Positions 24,940 to 32,912 of a DNA stretch of 64,000 bases are shown here, piece by piece. Positions within the stretch are counted from its first letter, which is position 1. Each line of letters begins with the position of its first letter. Source of the stretch: Akkermansia sp. (GTDB lineage: Bacteria > Verrucomicrobiota > Verrucomicrobiia > Verrucomicrobiales > Akkermansiaceae); assembly GCA_017546445.1 (NCBI GenBank), contig JAFYWX010000030.1, positions 1-64,000 of the forward strand, read 5' to 3'. The notes beneath the pieces are model-generated. The model ran no database searches, was not told where the DNA came from, and saw only the letters and a program-made list of their open reading frames with translations. A program made the translations under genes and the position numbers.

Positions 24940-27900
24940 ATGCTCCTGGCAAGGCAACGAGGAATGACAGGCCACAGGCGATACCCGCGAGGGTTTGCGC
25001 TTGTGGCTTCGTTGACTCTGCTGGTGCTGCTGGCGCTGCTGGCGTGTGCCATGCTGGCGCAGATTGCCTCGGTAAACCGCTTTTCTGTGCATGATGTAGT
25101 GGTGACCCAGGCGCGGCAGCAGGCCCTTATCGGGCTGGATGCGGCGATAGCGGAACTGCAGGAAGCCCTGGGCCCGGACCAGCGCATTTCCGCCGGTTCA
25201 TCCATACTGGATGAGACCGGGGAAAAGGTGCCGCCCCACCTGCTGGGTGTATGGAACAGCTGGGATGCGCCCCTGTATGGCAAGCGGAAGGATGGCAGCC
25301 AGATACGGGATACCTATACCCCGGGGCGCAGGAAGATGTTCCGCCGCTGGCTGATTTCCAGCCGGGATGCCGCCCTGACTCGCGATATGGATGCGGTGGC
25401 GCAGTTGTGCGCCCGCAAGCCAGGGGAACGAGTCTGCCTGCTGGGCGAGGGTGCGCTTGGCCGCAAGGCTCCCCGCAGCCATTATGTGTATGCGGATATG
25501 CTGTTTATGCCCCTAGGGCAGCGTACCCACGGTGGTTATGCCTGGTGGGTGGCCGGTGAGAACCAGAAGGCCAGGCTTTCTGTGCCTCGACCACCTGCCA
25601 CAAAAAGTCCTATGGTGGCGCTGCGGCGCACGTGGGATACCCCGGCGCCCATGCCGGTGGAGCAGGGGAACCCTGCTGCCCTGAAACATGCGGACAGGCT
25701 CATGTCTTCTGCCAGTTTCTCCCTGCTGGATGAAAAGGCGGATGAAGAGCCCCGCTTCGCGGATTACACAACCACCTCCTGCAGTCTGCTGACCAATGCA
25801 GCGCAAGGCGGGTTGAAGCAGGACCTCTGCCTGCTGCTGAATAAGGAGAGCCTGGATAATACGCCATTTGCCGCTACAGAGGAGAGCGATGCCTCCCTGG
25901 TGCCGGAGCATTGGCTGCCCGAGCGCAAGTTCCGTTTCCCCATAGGCTCCTGGCAGACCATGCATGCTTATTACAACTGCTGGCCCAATGCGTCTCAGCC
26001 GGATGAGCTCATGACGACTCGTCTCATCGGCTCGGTGCCGGAGCATTATACCCGCCTGGGGGGCGGCGTTTCTGCTTCTCTTCAGTCCCCTGCGGGAACA
26101 TACCTGGCTTTACGTTCCCGGCAGAATGGAAACGGCGGCTCGGGGTATACCCGTTCGCCCGTGATGCTGGCCTATCTCTGCAATATCGCCATGGGCGTGG
26201 AAAATCTGGACAAGGGGGAAAAGCAGTTTTCTCTTTATTACAGCCCGATATTCCTCTGGTGGAATCCCTACAATGTTCCCATGCGTATCAAGGGGCGCAG
26301 CATGTGGGCAGTGGCTGCACCTTACAAGACCATGCCCCTGGAAACCTTTGCTGATTTAGGCCGCTTCGGCAGGCGCTGGTCGGGTTATGGCCTGGTGCGT
26401 AAGAATGAATTCATCATGCCCGGTGTGCGGGAAGCCCGCCCCGGCCTGGGATACATGAGCTGCCTGGATACGGGTGAGTTTTTCCAGAACTCCCTGGGCA
26501 ATGCGCAGGAGGATATCGTTTTTCAGCCGGGTGAGGTGTTGATATTCACGCCCGGGAAAAAGAAATTCGGCACGCATGACGATGGCGAGACTGGCCCTGG
26601 GAGCAATCCCTGGGTGCCGGGGTATCGGGCAGATACTGTGGCTTCCTGGTATTCGCCTATGTACCGCAAATATGCAGAGCCGGAGCAGGTCTGGCGGGAG
26701 ACGATGTTCGGCCTGCGTTTCGGCAATAATCCCGAGCGTTTGACGGATGGCCGTCTGCTGGGGAACGGCATGGCAGATTGCATCACGGTAGCTCATGGTT
26801 TCGGTGGCATTTCTCCACTTCCGGATTCGCCGCACCCGCTGGATGCTGCGGTGAATGATAACAGTTCAGTGGTTGGGAAACACCTTCATTCGCCACAGCG
26901 CTTCCTGCTGGATTGGTACGGCACGGGGGAGGACGGGGCGAATCGAATCATCACGGACCCCTTGCATTGGCAGGGGGGAGATTTGCAGAGCATGGGGCAG
27001 ACTCCGTATTATGTCGCGTCCATGGGCGTGGTGGCCAAGTCTGCCAATCCGTCTGTTGATTCCAAGGTATTCCCGGATTCCGATTTCCGTACCCGGCAAT
27101 GGCTGCATTCCAACCCGGCGTTCGGGGGGGCTTCTCTTCGCCCCGCGGACCACCAGCAGCGGCAATATCACCCCTACCAGCTGGCTATTCTGCCCGTGGG
27201 CAGCGGCATGCTGTCGTCTCCCGTGGCCTCGGTGGGGCGGAATGGTGTTATCGGTATCACAGATGCCGGGGAACAGGTGTCGTTTGCGGCGGTATCGGAG
27301 CTGCCGGTGCACCCGCCCTTTTCTCTGGCGGGCTTTGCCGGTATGCGCCTGCAGCCCGGCTGGTTCCGGCCTGCGCAGGCTGGAGCAGACCCGCTGCTGG
27401 GCGTGCAGAATCAATCCGGTGTGCCGGGAGTGGGCATTGGCAATGCCTTTGCGCATCCCTGCCTGCCGCCTGATAAGGTCTGCTGCCTTCATACCCCGCA
27501 GCAGGCGGAGGGGGCCCCCTCCCAGGAACCCCGGCTGCAGGATGAGTTCTACGACCACGCACTGCTGATTAACGATGCCCTGTGGGACCGGTGGTTCTGC
27601 TCCTCCATTTCTGATATGCCTGGGGATGATGGCAGGCATGTTATCCCGGCGAAATATACGCTGGAGCAGTTCCTGAAGGGGCGGGGCTCCCTGCCGGTTT
27701 CCCGCTATGTGCGTTCTGCTACGGCTTATGATTCGAAGGCTGCGCTGAAGCGCATTATGGATGGCGATGGCTGGAAAATCATCGCCGCGCATCTCATGGT
27801 GAATGGCGGCTTCAATGTGAACAGCACCTCTGTGGCGGCATGGAATGCGGTGCTTCAGGGGCTGGCCTCCCGCCTGCTGGTCACCGGCGAGGGGGGCAGG

Positions 27901-28641
27901 ATGCGCATGGTGGAGCCGGGGAAGAAAACCGCGGATGTTGCGTTCTCTCGCTTCATGCTTTCGACTACGGATAAAAGTACTGATTCCGTCGGGCGGTACA
28001 GCCCCATGCAGGGCTCGGATGCTTTCCGCTCTGGTGCCGCATATGGCACCGCTGCCTGGAGTGAGGTGCGCCTGCTCAAACCGGCAGATATCACCAAGCT
28101 GGCAGAGGAAATGGTACGGCAGGTGCGTGCACGCGGCCCCTTCCTCAACATGTCGGATTTCATTAACCGCCGGCTGGATGAAAAAGGCGGCGAACATGCC
28201 TTGAAAGGTGCCCTGCAGGCGGCCATTGACCGCACGGATATCAACCGCGATTTCCGCGAGGTGCAGGTAACGCCGCAGAAGGGCTCGCTGTACCGCTTCC
28301 CCGATGCTGAAAAGGGTGATTTGCATGCTGCAGCCCCCGGCTACCTGATTCAGAGCGATGTGCTGGCTTCCCTCGGTAATATCCTGACCGTGAGAGATGA
28401 TACCTTCACCGTCCGCGCCTACGGCTGCGTGCGCAATGATGAAGGCGCCATACTTTCTCAGTGCTGGTGCGAGGCGGTCGTGCAGCGCTCCATTGACTAC
28501 GTGGACCCCTCAGACGCGCCGCAGTCAGGTGAGTTCTCGTCCGATTTGAATCAGCCGTCCCGGCTCTCCCATCTGAACCAGGTTTTCGGTCGACGTTTCA
28601 AGGTAACGGCCTTCAAGTGGCTTGACCACTGGGACCTGTAG
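24940..28641 (+). CDS. giant pseudopilin-like protein (Verru_Chthon cassette A type)
   Basis: 1233 residues. The N-terminus has a basic leader and a prepilin peptidase-like site, YPRG-FALVASLTLLVLL, continuing as one hydrophobic helix (about 18-47). The mature protein lacks the usual Glu5, as in GspK/PilX minor pilins. The rest is a large extracellular domain with many Trp, Tyr and Pro and no repeat structure. A late segment (LAEEMVRQVRARGPFLNMSD FINRRL split by a space here, about residues 1050-1080) resembles the substrate-binding helical part of long verrucomicrobial cassette A proteins. The usual cassette partners B, C and D are not next to it. A second in-frame ATG at 24964 is possible. 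It contains a G7 run at 27124-27130. Confidence 0.7.
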   Translation: MLLARQRGMTGHRRYPRGFALVASLTLLVLLALLACAMLAQIASVNRFSVHDVVVTQARQQALIGLDAAIAELQEALGPDQRISAGSSILDETGEKVPPHLLGVWNSWDAPLYGKRKDGSQIRDTYTPGRRKMFRRWLISSRDAALTRDMDAVAQLCARKPGERVCLLGEGALGRKAPRSHYVYADMLFMPLGQRTHGGYAWWVAGENQKARLSVPRPPATKSPMVALRRTWDTPAPMPVEQGNPAALKHADRLMSSASFSLLDEKADEEPRFADYTTTSCSLLTNAAQGGLKQDLCLLLNKESLDNTPFAATEESDASLVPEHWLPERKFRFPIGSWQTMHAYYNCWPNASQPDELMTTRLIGSVPEHYTRLGGGVSASLQSPAGTYLALRSRQNGNGGSGYTRSPVMLAYLCNIAMGVENLDKGEKQFSLYYSPIFLWWNPYNVPMRIKGRSMWAVAAPYKTMPLETFADLGRFGRRWSGYGLVRKNEFIMPGVREARPGLGYMSCLDTGEFFQNSLGNAQEDIVFQPGEVLIFTPGKKKFGTHDDGETGPGSNPWVPGYRADTVASWYSPMYRKYAEPEQVWRETMFGLRFGNNPERLTDGRLLGNGMADCITVAHGFGGISPLPDSPHPLDAAVNDNSSVVGKHLHSPQRFLLDWYGTGEDGANRIITDPLHWQGGDLQSMGQTPYYVASMGVVAKSANPSVDSKVFPDSDFRTRQWLHSNPAFGGASLRPADHQQRQYHPYQLAILPVGSGMLSSPVASVGRNGVIGITDAGEQVSFAAVSELPVHPPFSLAGFAGMRLQPGWFRPAQAGADPLLGVQNQSGVPGVGIGNAFAHPCLPPDKVCCLHTPQQAEGAPSQEPRLQDEFYDHALLINDALWDRWFCSSISDMPGDDGRHVIPAKYTLEQFLKGRGSLPVSRYVRSATAYDSKAALKRIMDGDGWKIIAAHLMVNGGFNVNSTSVAAWNAVLQGLASRLLVTGEGGRMRMVEPGKKTADVAFSRFMLSTTDKSTDSVGRYSPMQGSDAFRSGAAYGTAAWSEVRLLKPADITKLAEEMVRQVRARGPFLNMSDFINRRLDEKGGEHALKGALQAAIDRTDINRDFREVQVTPQKGSLYRFPDAEKGDLHAAAPGYLIQSDVLASLGNILTVRDDTFTVRAYGCVRNDEGAILSQCWCEAVVQRSIDYVDPSDAPQSGEFSSDLNQPSRLSHLNQVFGRRFKVTAFKWLDHWDL

Positions 28642-29230
28642 GGAGGTAGGAATTTGAATGTGTTGATTTGCGAGCACATGTGTCCTATGGAATGCTGCGA
28701 TAAATTGGAGTTTGGCGAGCAGCTGGCTCGCGTCAGCGAGCGGAACATTGAGCCCGTGAAACGGGCGACATAACAATAGCGAGTGGTGCAGCGGTGTCAG
28801 CCGCGAAACCACTCGTTTTAGTGTAAAAAGTCATTGGAACCCGTGGAACGGGTGACAGAAACGCGTGGCTTAACAATCGTGTCAGAACGAACAAATAGCT
28901 ATTCTTTCATAGAGGATTTGTATTGAAATTAAGGCGCATATGTAGCAACCCTCTCTGTCACCCGTTCCACGGGTTCCTATTCCTTATTTTTCTTTACGAG
29001 GGGTTACGCGCACCATGCTGACGCACGGTGCGCTCCACCGCCTCGCTATTGATAGGTCGCCCGTTTCACGGGCTTTAGAATTCCGCTCGCTGACGCGAGC
29101 CATCATCCTCGACAAATCGCCATTTGACGGATAAAGCGGGGGCTTGTTCCAGGACTGTGTTGATAATTCAGGCATTAGTGAAATCCTTGGGATACGCGTG
29201 CTTTGCGAGATAAATTGACGCATTTCAGCC
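28642..29230. repeat. intergenic cluster of nested inverted repeats and hairpins
   Basis: No gene is seen. Arms at 28723-28860 and 28953-29101 are imperfect inverted copies. From outside inwards each arm has the hairpin GCTCGCGTCAGCGAGC, the hairpin GCCCGTGAAACGGGC followed by GAC, CAATAGCGAG, a longer hairpin with a TCAG loop, and the hairpin GGAACCCGTGGAACGGGTGA. The third hairpin differs in sequence between arms but keeps its pairing (CGAGTGGT with ACCACTCG in one arm, CGAGG with CCTCG plus GCGCACC with GGTGCGC in the other). Edges (TTGGAGTTTGGCGAGCAGCT, AAATCGCCATTTGACGG) match the flanks of the GGGACT element. Confidence 0.75.
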
Positions 29231-29260
29231 TTGCGTGCGCGCGTGTGGTTGTGGTATTAA
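29231..29260 (+). promoter_or_regulatory. putative promoter of the yqeY-ispD operon
   Basis: TTGCGT (29231-29236), 18 bases, TATTAA (29255-29260). It leaves a leader of only a few bases before the ATG at 29271, so the mRNA may be nearly leaderless. Confidence 0.4.
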
Positions 29261-29270
29261 TTAAGGTACT

Positions 29271-29717
29271 ATGAATGACCAGATTACTGAGGGAATGAAG
29301 ACGGCTATGCGTGCCAAGGATACCGTGGCACTGGGGGCATTGCGTGGGCTGAAGGCTGCTCTGCAGACTGCCCGCCTGGCAAAGGGTAGCGTGAATGCCG
29401 AGCTGACTCCTGCCGAGGAGCAGAACGTGGTGCGCAAGCAGATTAAGCAGCGCGAGGATGCCATTGCTCTCTATGCCCAGGCTGGCCGCACCGAGCAGGT
29501 GGAGAAGGAACAGGCAGAAATCAAGGTGCTCATGGCTCTGCTGCCCAGCGAAATGACCGAGGCTGAGATTCTGCCCGTGCTGGAGGCTGTGATTGCCGAA
29601 CTGGGCGCTACCACCAAGAAGGATATGGGCCGCGTGATGAAGGAGATGCAGGCCCGTACGGAGGGGCGTGCTCCCGGCAAGCTGCTGTCCCAGCTGGTTG
29701 GTTCCCGTCTGAACTGA
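29271..29717 (+). CDS. yqeY: GatB/YqeY domain protein
   Basis: 148 residues, the full length of the YqeY family. It matches the stand-alone form of the C-terminal tRNA-binding domain of the amidotransferase subunit GatB: the N-terminal helix MNDQITEGMKTAMRAKDTVA, the ELTPAEEQNVVRKQIKQREDA helical segment (given in part), the LLPSEMTEAEI hinge and the last helix DMGRVMKEMQARTEGRAPGK. Function in stand-alone form is thought to be tRNA-related but is not settled. First gene of a four-gene operon. Confidence 0.92.
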   Translation: MNDQITEGMKTAMRAKDTVALGALRGLKAALQTARLAKGSVNAELTPAEEQNVVRKQIKQREDAIALYAQAGRTEQVEKEQAEIKVLMALLPSEMTEAEILPVLEAVIAELGATTKKDMGRVMKEMQARTEGRAPGKLLSQLVGSRLN

Positions 29718-29731
29718 TTTTTACTACTGTT

Positions 29732-30400
29732 ATGTTCTGCGCTGTCATTGTTGCGGCGGGCAGCTCCCGCCGTGCCGGGTTCGATAAGCTGGCGGCTCCG
29801 CTGGCTGGTGTGCCGGTGCTGCGCCGCAGTGTGGATGCCTTTGTGGCCGCTGGTGCGGCTGCGGTGGTGGTGGTGTGCCCGGAATCCCGCTGGGTGGAGA
29901 CCGGGCTGGCGGCCGCTGATTTTCCCGTGCCGGTGAGCCGGGTGGATGGCGGCGCGGAGCGGCAGGATTCTGTGGCTGCCGGCCTTGCAGCGCTGCCTGT
30001 GGGTACCCGCATGGTGGCGGTGCACGATGGCGCCCGCCCGCTGATTACGCCGCAGGGCATTGCGGCGTGTCTGGCCGCGGCGGAGGAGACCGGTGCTGCC
30101 ACCTGCGCCCACCCGGTGGTGGATACGCTGAAGCGTGCGGATGCCGCCGGCAAGTCTCTGCCGGAGAAGGTGAGCCGAGAGCATTTGTGGGGCATGGAAA
30201 CCCCGCAGATTTTCCGGCTGGAGCTTCTTCTGCAGGCATACCAGTATGTGAAGGAAAATGCCCTGGTGGTCACCGATGAGGTTTCCGCTGTGGAAGCGCT
30301 CGGCGTACCTACCCGGCTGGTGCAGGGTGGGGCTAACCTGAAAATCACGCTCCCGGGGGATCTGGAGCTGGCTGAACTTATCTGGAAACACCGCGTATGA
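29732..30400 (+). CDS. ispD: 2-C-methyl-D-erythritol 4-phosphate cytidylyltransferase
   Basis: 222 residues. It transfers CMP to MEP in the non-mevalonate isoprenoid pathway. Seen are the nucleotide-binding start AVIVAAGSSRRAG with Lys in FDKLA, the GGAERQDSVAAGL loop near residue 71, VHDGARPLI near 96, the TDEVSAVEALG stretch and the C-terminal NLKIT(L)PGDLELAE. Length agrees with the family (about 230). The stop codon overlaps the start of the following gene (ATGA). Confidence 0.94.
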   Translation: MFCAVIVAAGSSRRAGFDKLAAPLAGVPVLRRSVDAFVAAGAAAVVVVCPESRWVETGLAAADFPVPVSRVDGGAERQDSVAAGLAALPVGTRMVAVHDGARPLITPQGIAACLAAAEETGAATCAHPVVDTLKRADAAGKSLPEKVSREHLWGMETPQIFRLELLLQAYQYVKENALVVTDEVSAVEALGVPTRLVQGGANLKITLPGDLELAELIWKHRV

Positions 30401-31215
30401 GTCTCCGTGGTCACAGAATCTGGGTGGTCGGGGCCGGGTTCCTCGGCTCTGTGCTGGCAGAGGCGTGCCGCGAAGAGGGCGCGCATGTGCTCACGATTGA
30501 CCCGGCTGCCGTGGCGAATCTGCGTGGCAGCGCGGCAGATGAAGCCGTGCTGCGGCACGCCCTGACCCGCATGGTGCCGGATATTGTGTTCTGCTGCACG
30601 GCCACTCATGGCGGCACCCCGGAGGATTACCGGCAGGCCTATCTGGTGCCGGCGCAGAATCTGAACCGGATGCTCAGCGGCACCCGCGTGGTGTTCTGTT
30701 CCTCCACCTCGGTGTATGCCGGCCGCAAGGGCGAGACTGTGACGGAGGCATCTCCCGCGCAGGCTGATTCGGAGCGCGCCAGGATTCTGCTGGAGGCAGA
30801 ACAGGTGGTGCTGAACGGCGGCGGTGTGGTGGCTCGCCTGGCGCCGCTTTATGGCCCGGAGCGCTGTGAACTCGTGCGCCGCTTCATGAACGGGCTTCCC
30901 TGCCTGCCGGGGGAGGATTCCCGCGTGCTGAACTACCTGCATGTGGAGGACGCTGCCGATGCTCTTATGCTTCTGGGCACGCAGGCCTGGCTGCAGGACG
31001 GCCTTTACAATGTGTGCGGCGAGAGTTTTTCGAAGAAGGAGATATATGACCGCCTGGAATCCATTTTCGGGCTGGAACGGGAGCCGGAATCCACGGAGCC
31101 CTCGGCGCGTGGAGTGTCGGATATGCGGGTGGATTGTTCCCGCATGCTTGCGCTGGGCTGGGAACCCATCTGCACGGTGGAGGAACTGGCCCGAGAGTGG
31201 AAGGTTGAGGCATGA
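30397..31215 (+). CDS. NAD-dependent epimerase/dehydratase-like protein
   Basis: 272 residues of extended SDR type. The Rossmann motif WVVGAGFLGSVLA is at residues 6-18. VFCSSTSVYAGRKG near 104 holds the Ser of the catalytic triad and a Tyr four residues on, but the usual YxxxK is not obvious, and the later LNYLHVEDAADAL matches the domain's substrate side. It resembles YeeZ-type proteins whose reaction is not known. It overlaps ispD at its start and the J-domain gene at its end, both by ATGA. Confidence 0.75.
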   Translation: MSLRGHRIWVVGAGFLGSVLAEACREEGAHVLTIDPAAVANLRGSAADEAVLRHALTRMVPDIVFCCTATHGGTPEDYRQAYLVPAQNLNRMLSGTRVVFCSSTSVYAGRKGETVTEASPAQADSERARILLEAEQVVLNGGGVVARLAPLYGPERCELVRRFMNGLPCLPGEDSRVLNYLHVEDAADALMLLGTQAWLQDGLYNVCGESFSKKEIYDRLESIFGLEREPESTEPSARGVSDMRVDCSRMLALGWEPICTVEELAREWKVEA

Positions 31216-31979
31216 TTTCCCGGGTGGATTATTATGAGCTGCTGGATGTGGAACCCACGGTTCCGCAGGCGGAGCTCAAGCTGGCCTATTACCGCCAGGC
31301 AAAGAAATTTCACCCGGATATGAATCCCGGGGATACGGCTGCAGAGGAGCGCTTCAAGCTGATTGTTGAGGCCTACCGTATTCTGGGCAATGAGGAGGAA
31401 CGCCGCTTGTATGATGAGGCCCGGGAGCGCAACCTGCGCTATGCCGATGCGCCGGAGCTGGCCAGCATGCAGCGCGTTACCCGTTTTTCTGTGCGCCGCG
31501 GAGCAGGGCGCGAGGGGCGGCCGAAGGTCGCGCGGCGGCGCTTCACCATTCTGCCACACCGCAAGAAGATGCCCCCGCTGGTCATCTGGCTGATGGTTCT
31601 GTTCTGGGTAAGTGCGCTGGCTCCCTTTGTGCTGCGAGCAGGTGGCCGCACCATCAACCCGCCTCCGCCTGCCGCCAAAAAGGAGAAAAAAGACCCGCCT
31701 GCCGAGGTGGTGCGCGAGCGCCTGGCCCGCATGCGGGCTGATTTGGAGCAGGCTGCAGCGGCGGGAGATGCCCGCGCGCAACTTCGCATGGGGCTTCTGC
31801 TGTATTCCGGAGATGCCGGGGTGCAGATGGACCGCGCCGCAGCCCGTGAATGGTGGTTGAAAGCAGCAGAGCAGGGCAGCCGGGCCGCTGCCTATTATCT
31901 GGAAAAGGGAGATTTCACTAATCCTCCACCACCCCGGGAGGAACCTACCCCTGAAACACCGGCTGCCGGTGGGGAGTAA
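31212..31979 (+). CDS. membrane-bound J-domain protein with Sel1 repeat
   Basis: 255 residues. The J domain is at 5-70 (DYYELLDVEPTVPQAELKLA, HPD at 36-38, YRILGNEEERRLYDEA). A basic linker leads to one membrane helix (about 121-141, LVIWLMVLFWVSALAPFVL), then a Pro/Lys region and a C-terminal Sel1-like helical repeat (about 180-225, ARAQLRMGLLLYSGD, AAREWWLKAAEQGS). J domains recruit DnaK; the membrane anchor suggests a chaperone client at the inner membrane, with the Sel1 part as client binder. Which side each part faces is inference. It meets the convergent gene stop to stop at 31979/31980. Confidence 0.85.
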   Translation: MISRVDYYELLDVEPTVPQAELKLAYYRQAKKFHPDMNPGDTAAEERFKLIVEAYRILGNEEERRLYDEARERNLRYADAPELASMQRVTRFSVRRGAGREGRPKVARRRFTILPHRKKMPPLVIWLMVLFWVSALAPFVLRAGGRTINPPPPAAKKEKKDPPAEVVRERLARMRADLEQAAAAGDARAQLRMGLLLYSGDAGVQMDRAAAREWWLKAAEQGSRAAAYYLEKGDFTNPPPPREEPTPETPAAGGE

Positions 31980-32564
31980 TCAGGCCTCTTTCCGGGTGGC
32001 GGTTTTCTTGCTGCTGCGGGCCTTGGCCTTGCGGCGTTTTCTGGCGGCCTTGCGGCGGCGGTGCGGGGCATTGATGCGCTGCATTTCCACCTGCATGAGC
32101 AGCAGGGTGAACATGGAAGCCGGGCTGATTTCCACCGCTGCAGCCTGAGATACCTTTTCTGCCAGCACCACCATCTTCTGCAGCAGCGTCGCGTACTCTG
32201 CAGCATCCGTGCCGATGCCCGCATCCGTCAGCAGTGTATGCAGCTGCAGCAGGTGGCGGAACATGCAGAGCCAGTTTTCTCCGGGGCCCGCGGCAAGACT
32301 GGTCATCACGGCTTCCGGCAGGGTGTTCAGGCATTTTTCCACCTTTCGCAGCTGCGCCAGCCGGCTGCGGTCCTTGCACCCGGCGGAGGCTGCCTCCAGC
32401 ATGTAGCGCAGGGGCGTTTCCAGGTCACCATAGGCCTCCAGAGCCTCCACGGGTACATGCCCGGGCTCGTGCACCGCATCATTGCGCGCGGCCACGCGGG
32501 CAAACAGTTCCTCCATGGCGGCAAGCCGGCCCTGCGGTGTTACTGTTTCCCTCTCAAAAAGCAT
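31980..32564 (-). CDS. hypothetical helical protein with basic C-terminal tail
   Basis: 194 residues, almost entirely predicted alpha-helical, no signal peptide or membrane segment. The last 30 residues are Arg/Lys/Ala rich (RRRKAARKRRKAKARSS), suggesting nucleic acid or membrane surface binding. No family is recognised. It is monocistronic and convergent with the J-domain gene with no gap. Confidence 0.6.
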   Translation of the reverse strand: MLFERETVTPQGRLAAMEELFARVAARNDAVHEPGHVPVEALEAYGDLETPLRYMLEAASAGCKDRSRLAQLRKVEKCLNTLPEAVMTSLAAGPGENWLCMFRHLLQLHTLLTDAGIGTDAAEYATLLQKMVVLAEKVSQAAAVEISPASMFTLLLMQVEMQRINAPHRRRKAARKRRKAKARSSKKTATRKEA

Positions 32565-32912
32565 GCAGCTATCCTACCAAGTTGCCCCTGCGTATGCAAG
32601 CATAAAGCAGGGCTCGGTTCATCATTCCGCGTAATAATCCGCTGCCTGCCCTCTGCGGATTTTAGGGTGACCGTAATGATAAATGGGCACTTCTATGGAA
32701 CAATAAAGATGGCGATTTGTGTGGGGGCTCAAATCTTTCGAAGCACGGGACTTCAGTCCCGAAAACTCAAGCGATGAGGGACTAAAGTCCCTTGCTCCGA
32801 TAAAAACAGTTGCCCGCCAAACTCCCATTTTGCGGGGGCTCAAATCAATCGGAGCGGAGGAAAAAAACGAACCCGTCATGCCTGCGGGTTCGTTATCGAT
32901 TGAAAGTCTATA
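32565..32912. repeat. intergenic region with dispersed hairpin element copy B (32708-32847)
   Basis: From 32708 the element reads, in reverse orientation to copies C and D: flank AAATCTTTCGAAGCACGGGA, hairpins GGGACTTCAGTCCC and GGGACTAAAGTCCC separated by GAAAACTCAAGCGATGAG, then TTGCTCCGAT, AACAGTTGCCCGCCAAACTC and a Gly-rich end. Identity with copies C and D is very high across about 115 bases. At 32863-32897 a short hairpin (AACGAACCCG, CGGGTTCGTT) with T-rich surroundings may terminate the fucosidase gene. Confidence 0.8.

Noticed and set aside
28525..28812. 95-codon minus-strand frame and the 79-codon frame at 28984-29223
   Set aside because: They run through the inverted-repeat hairpins and mirror each other only because the DNA does.
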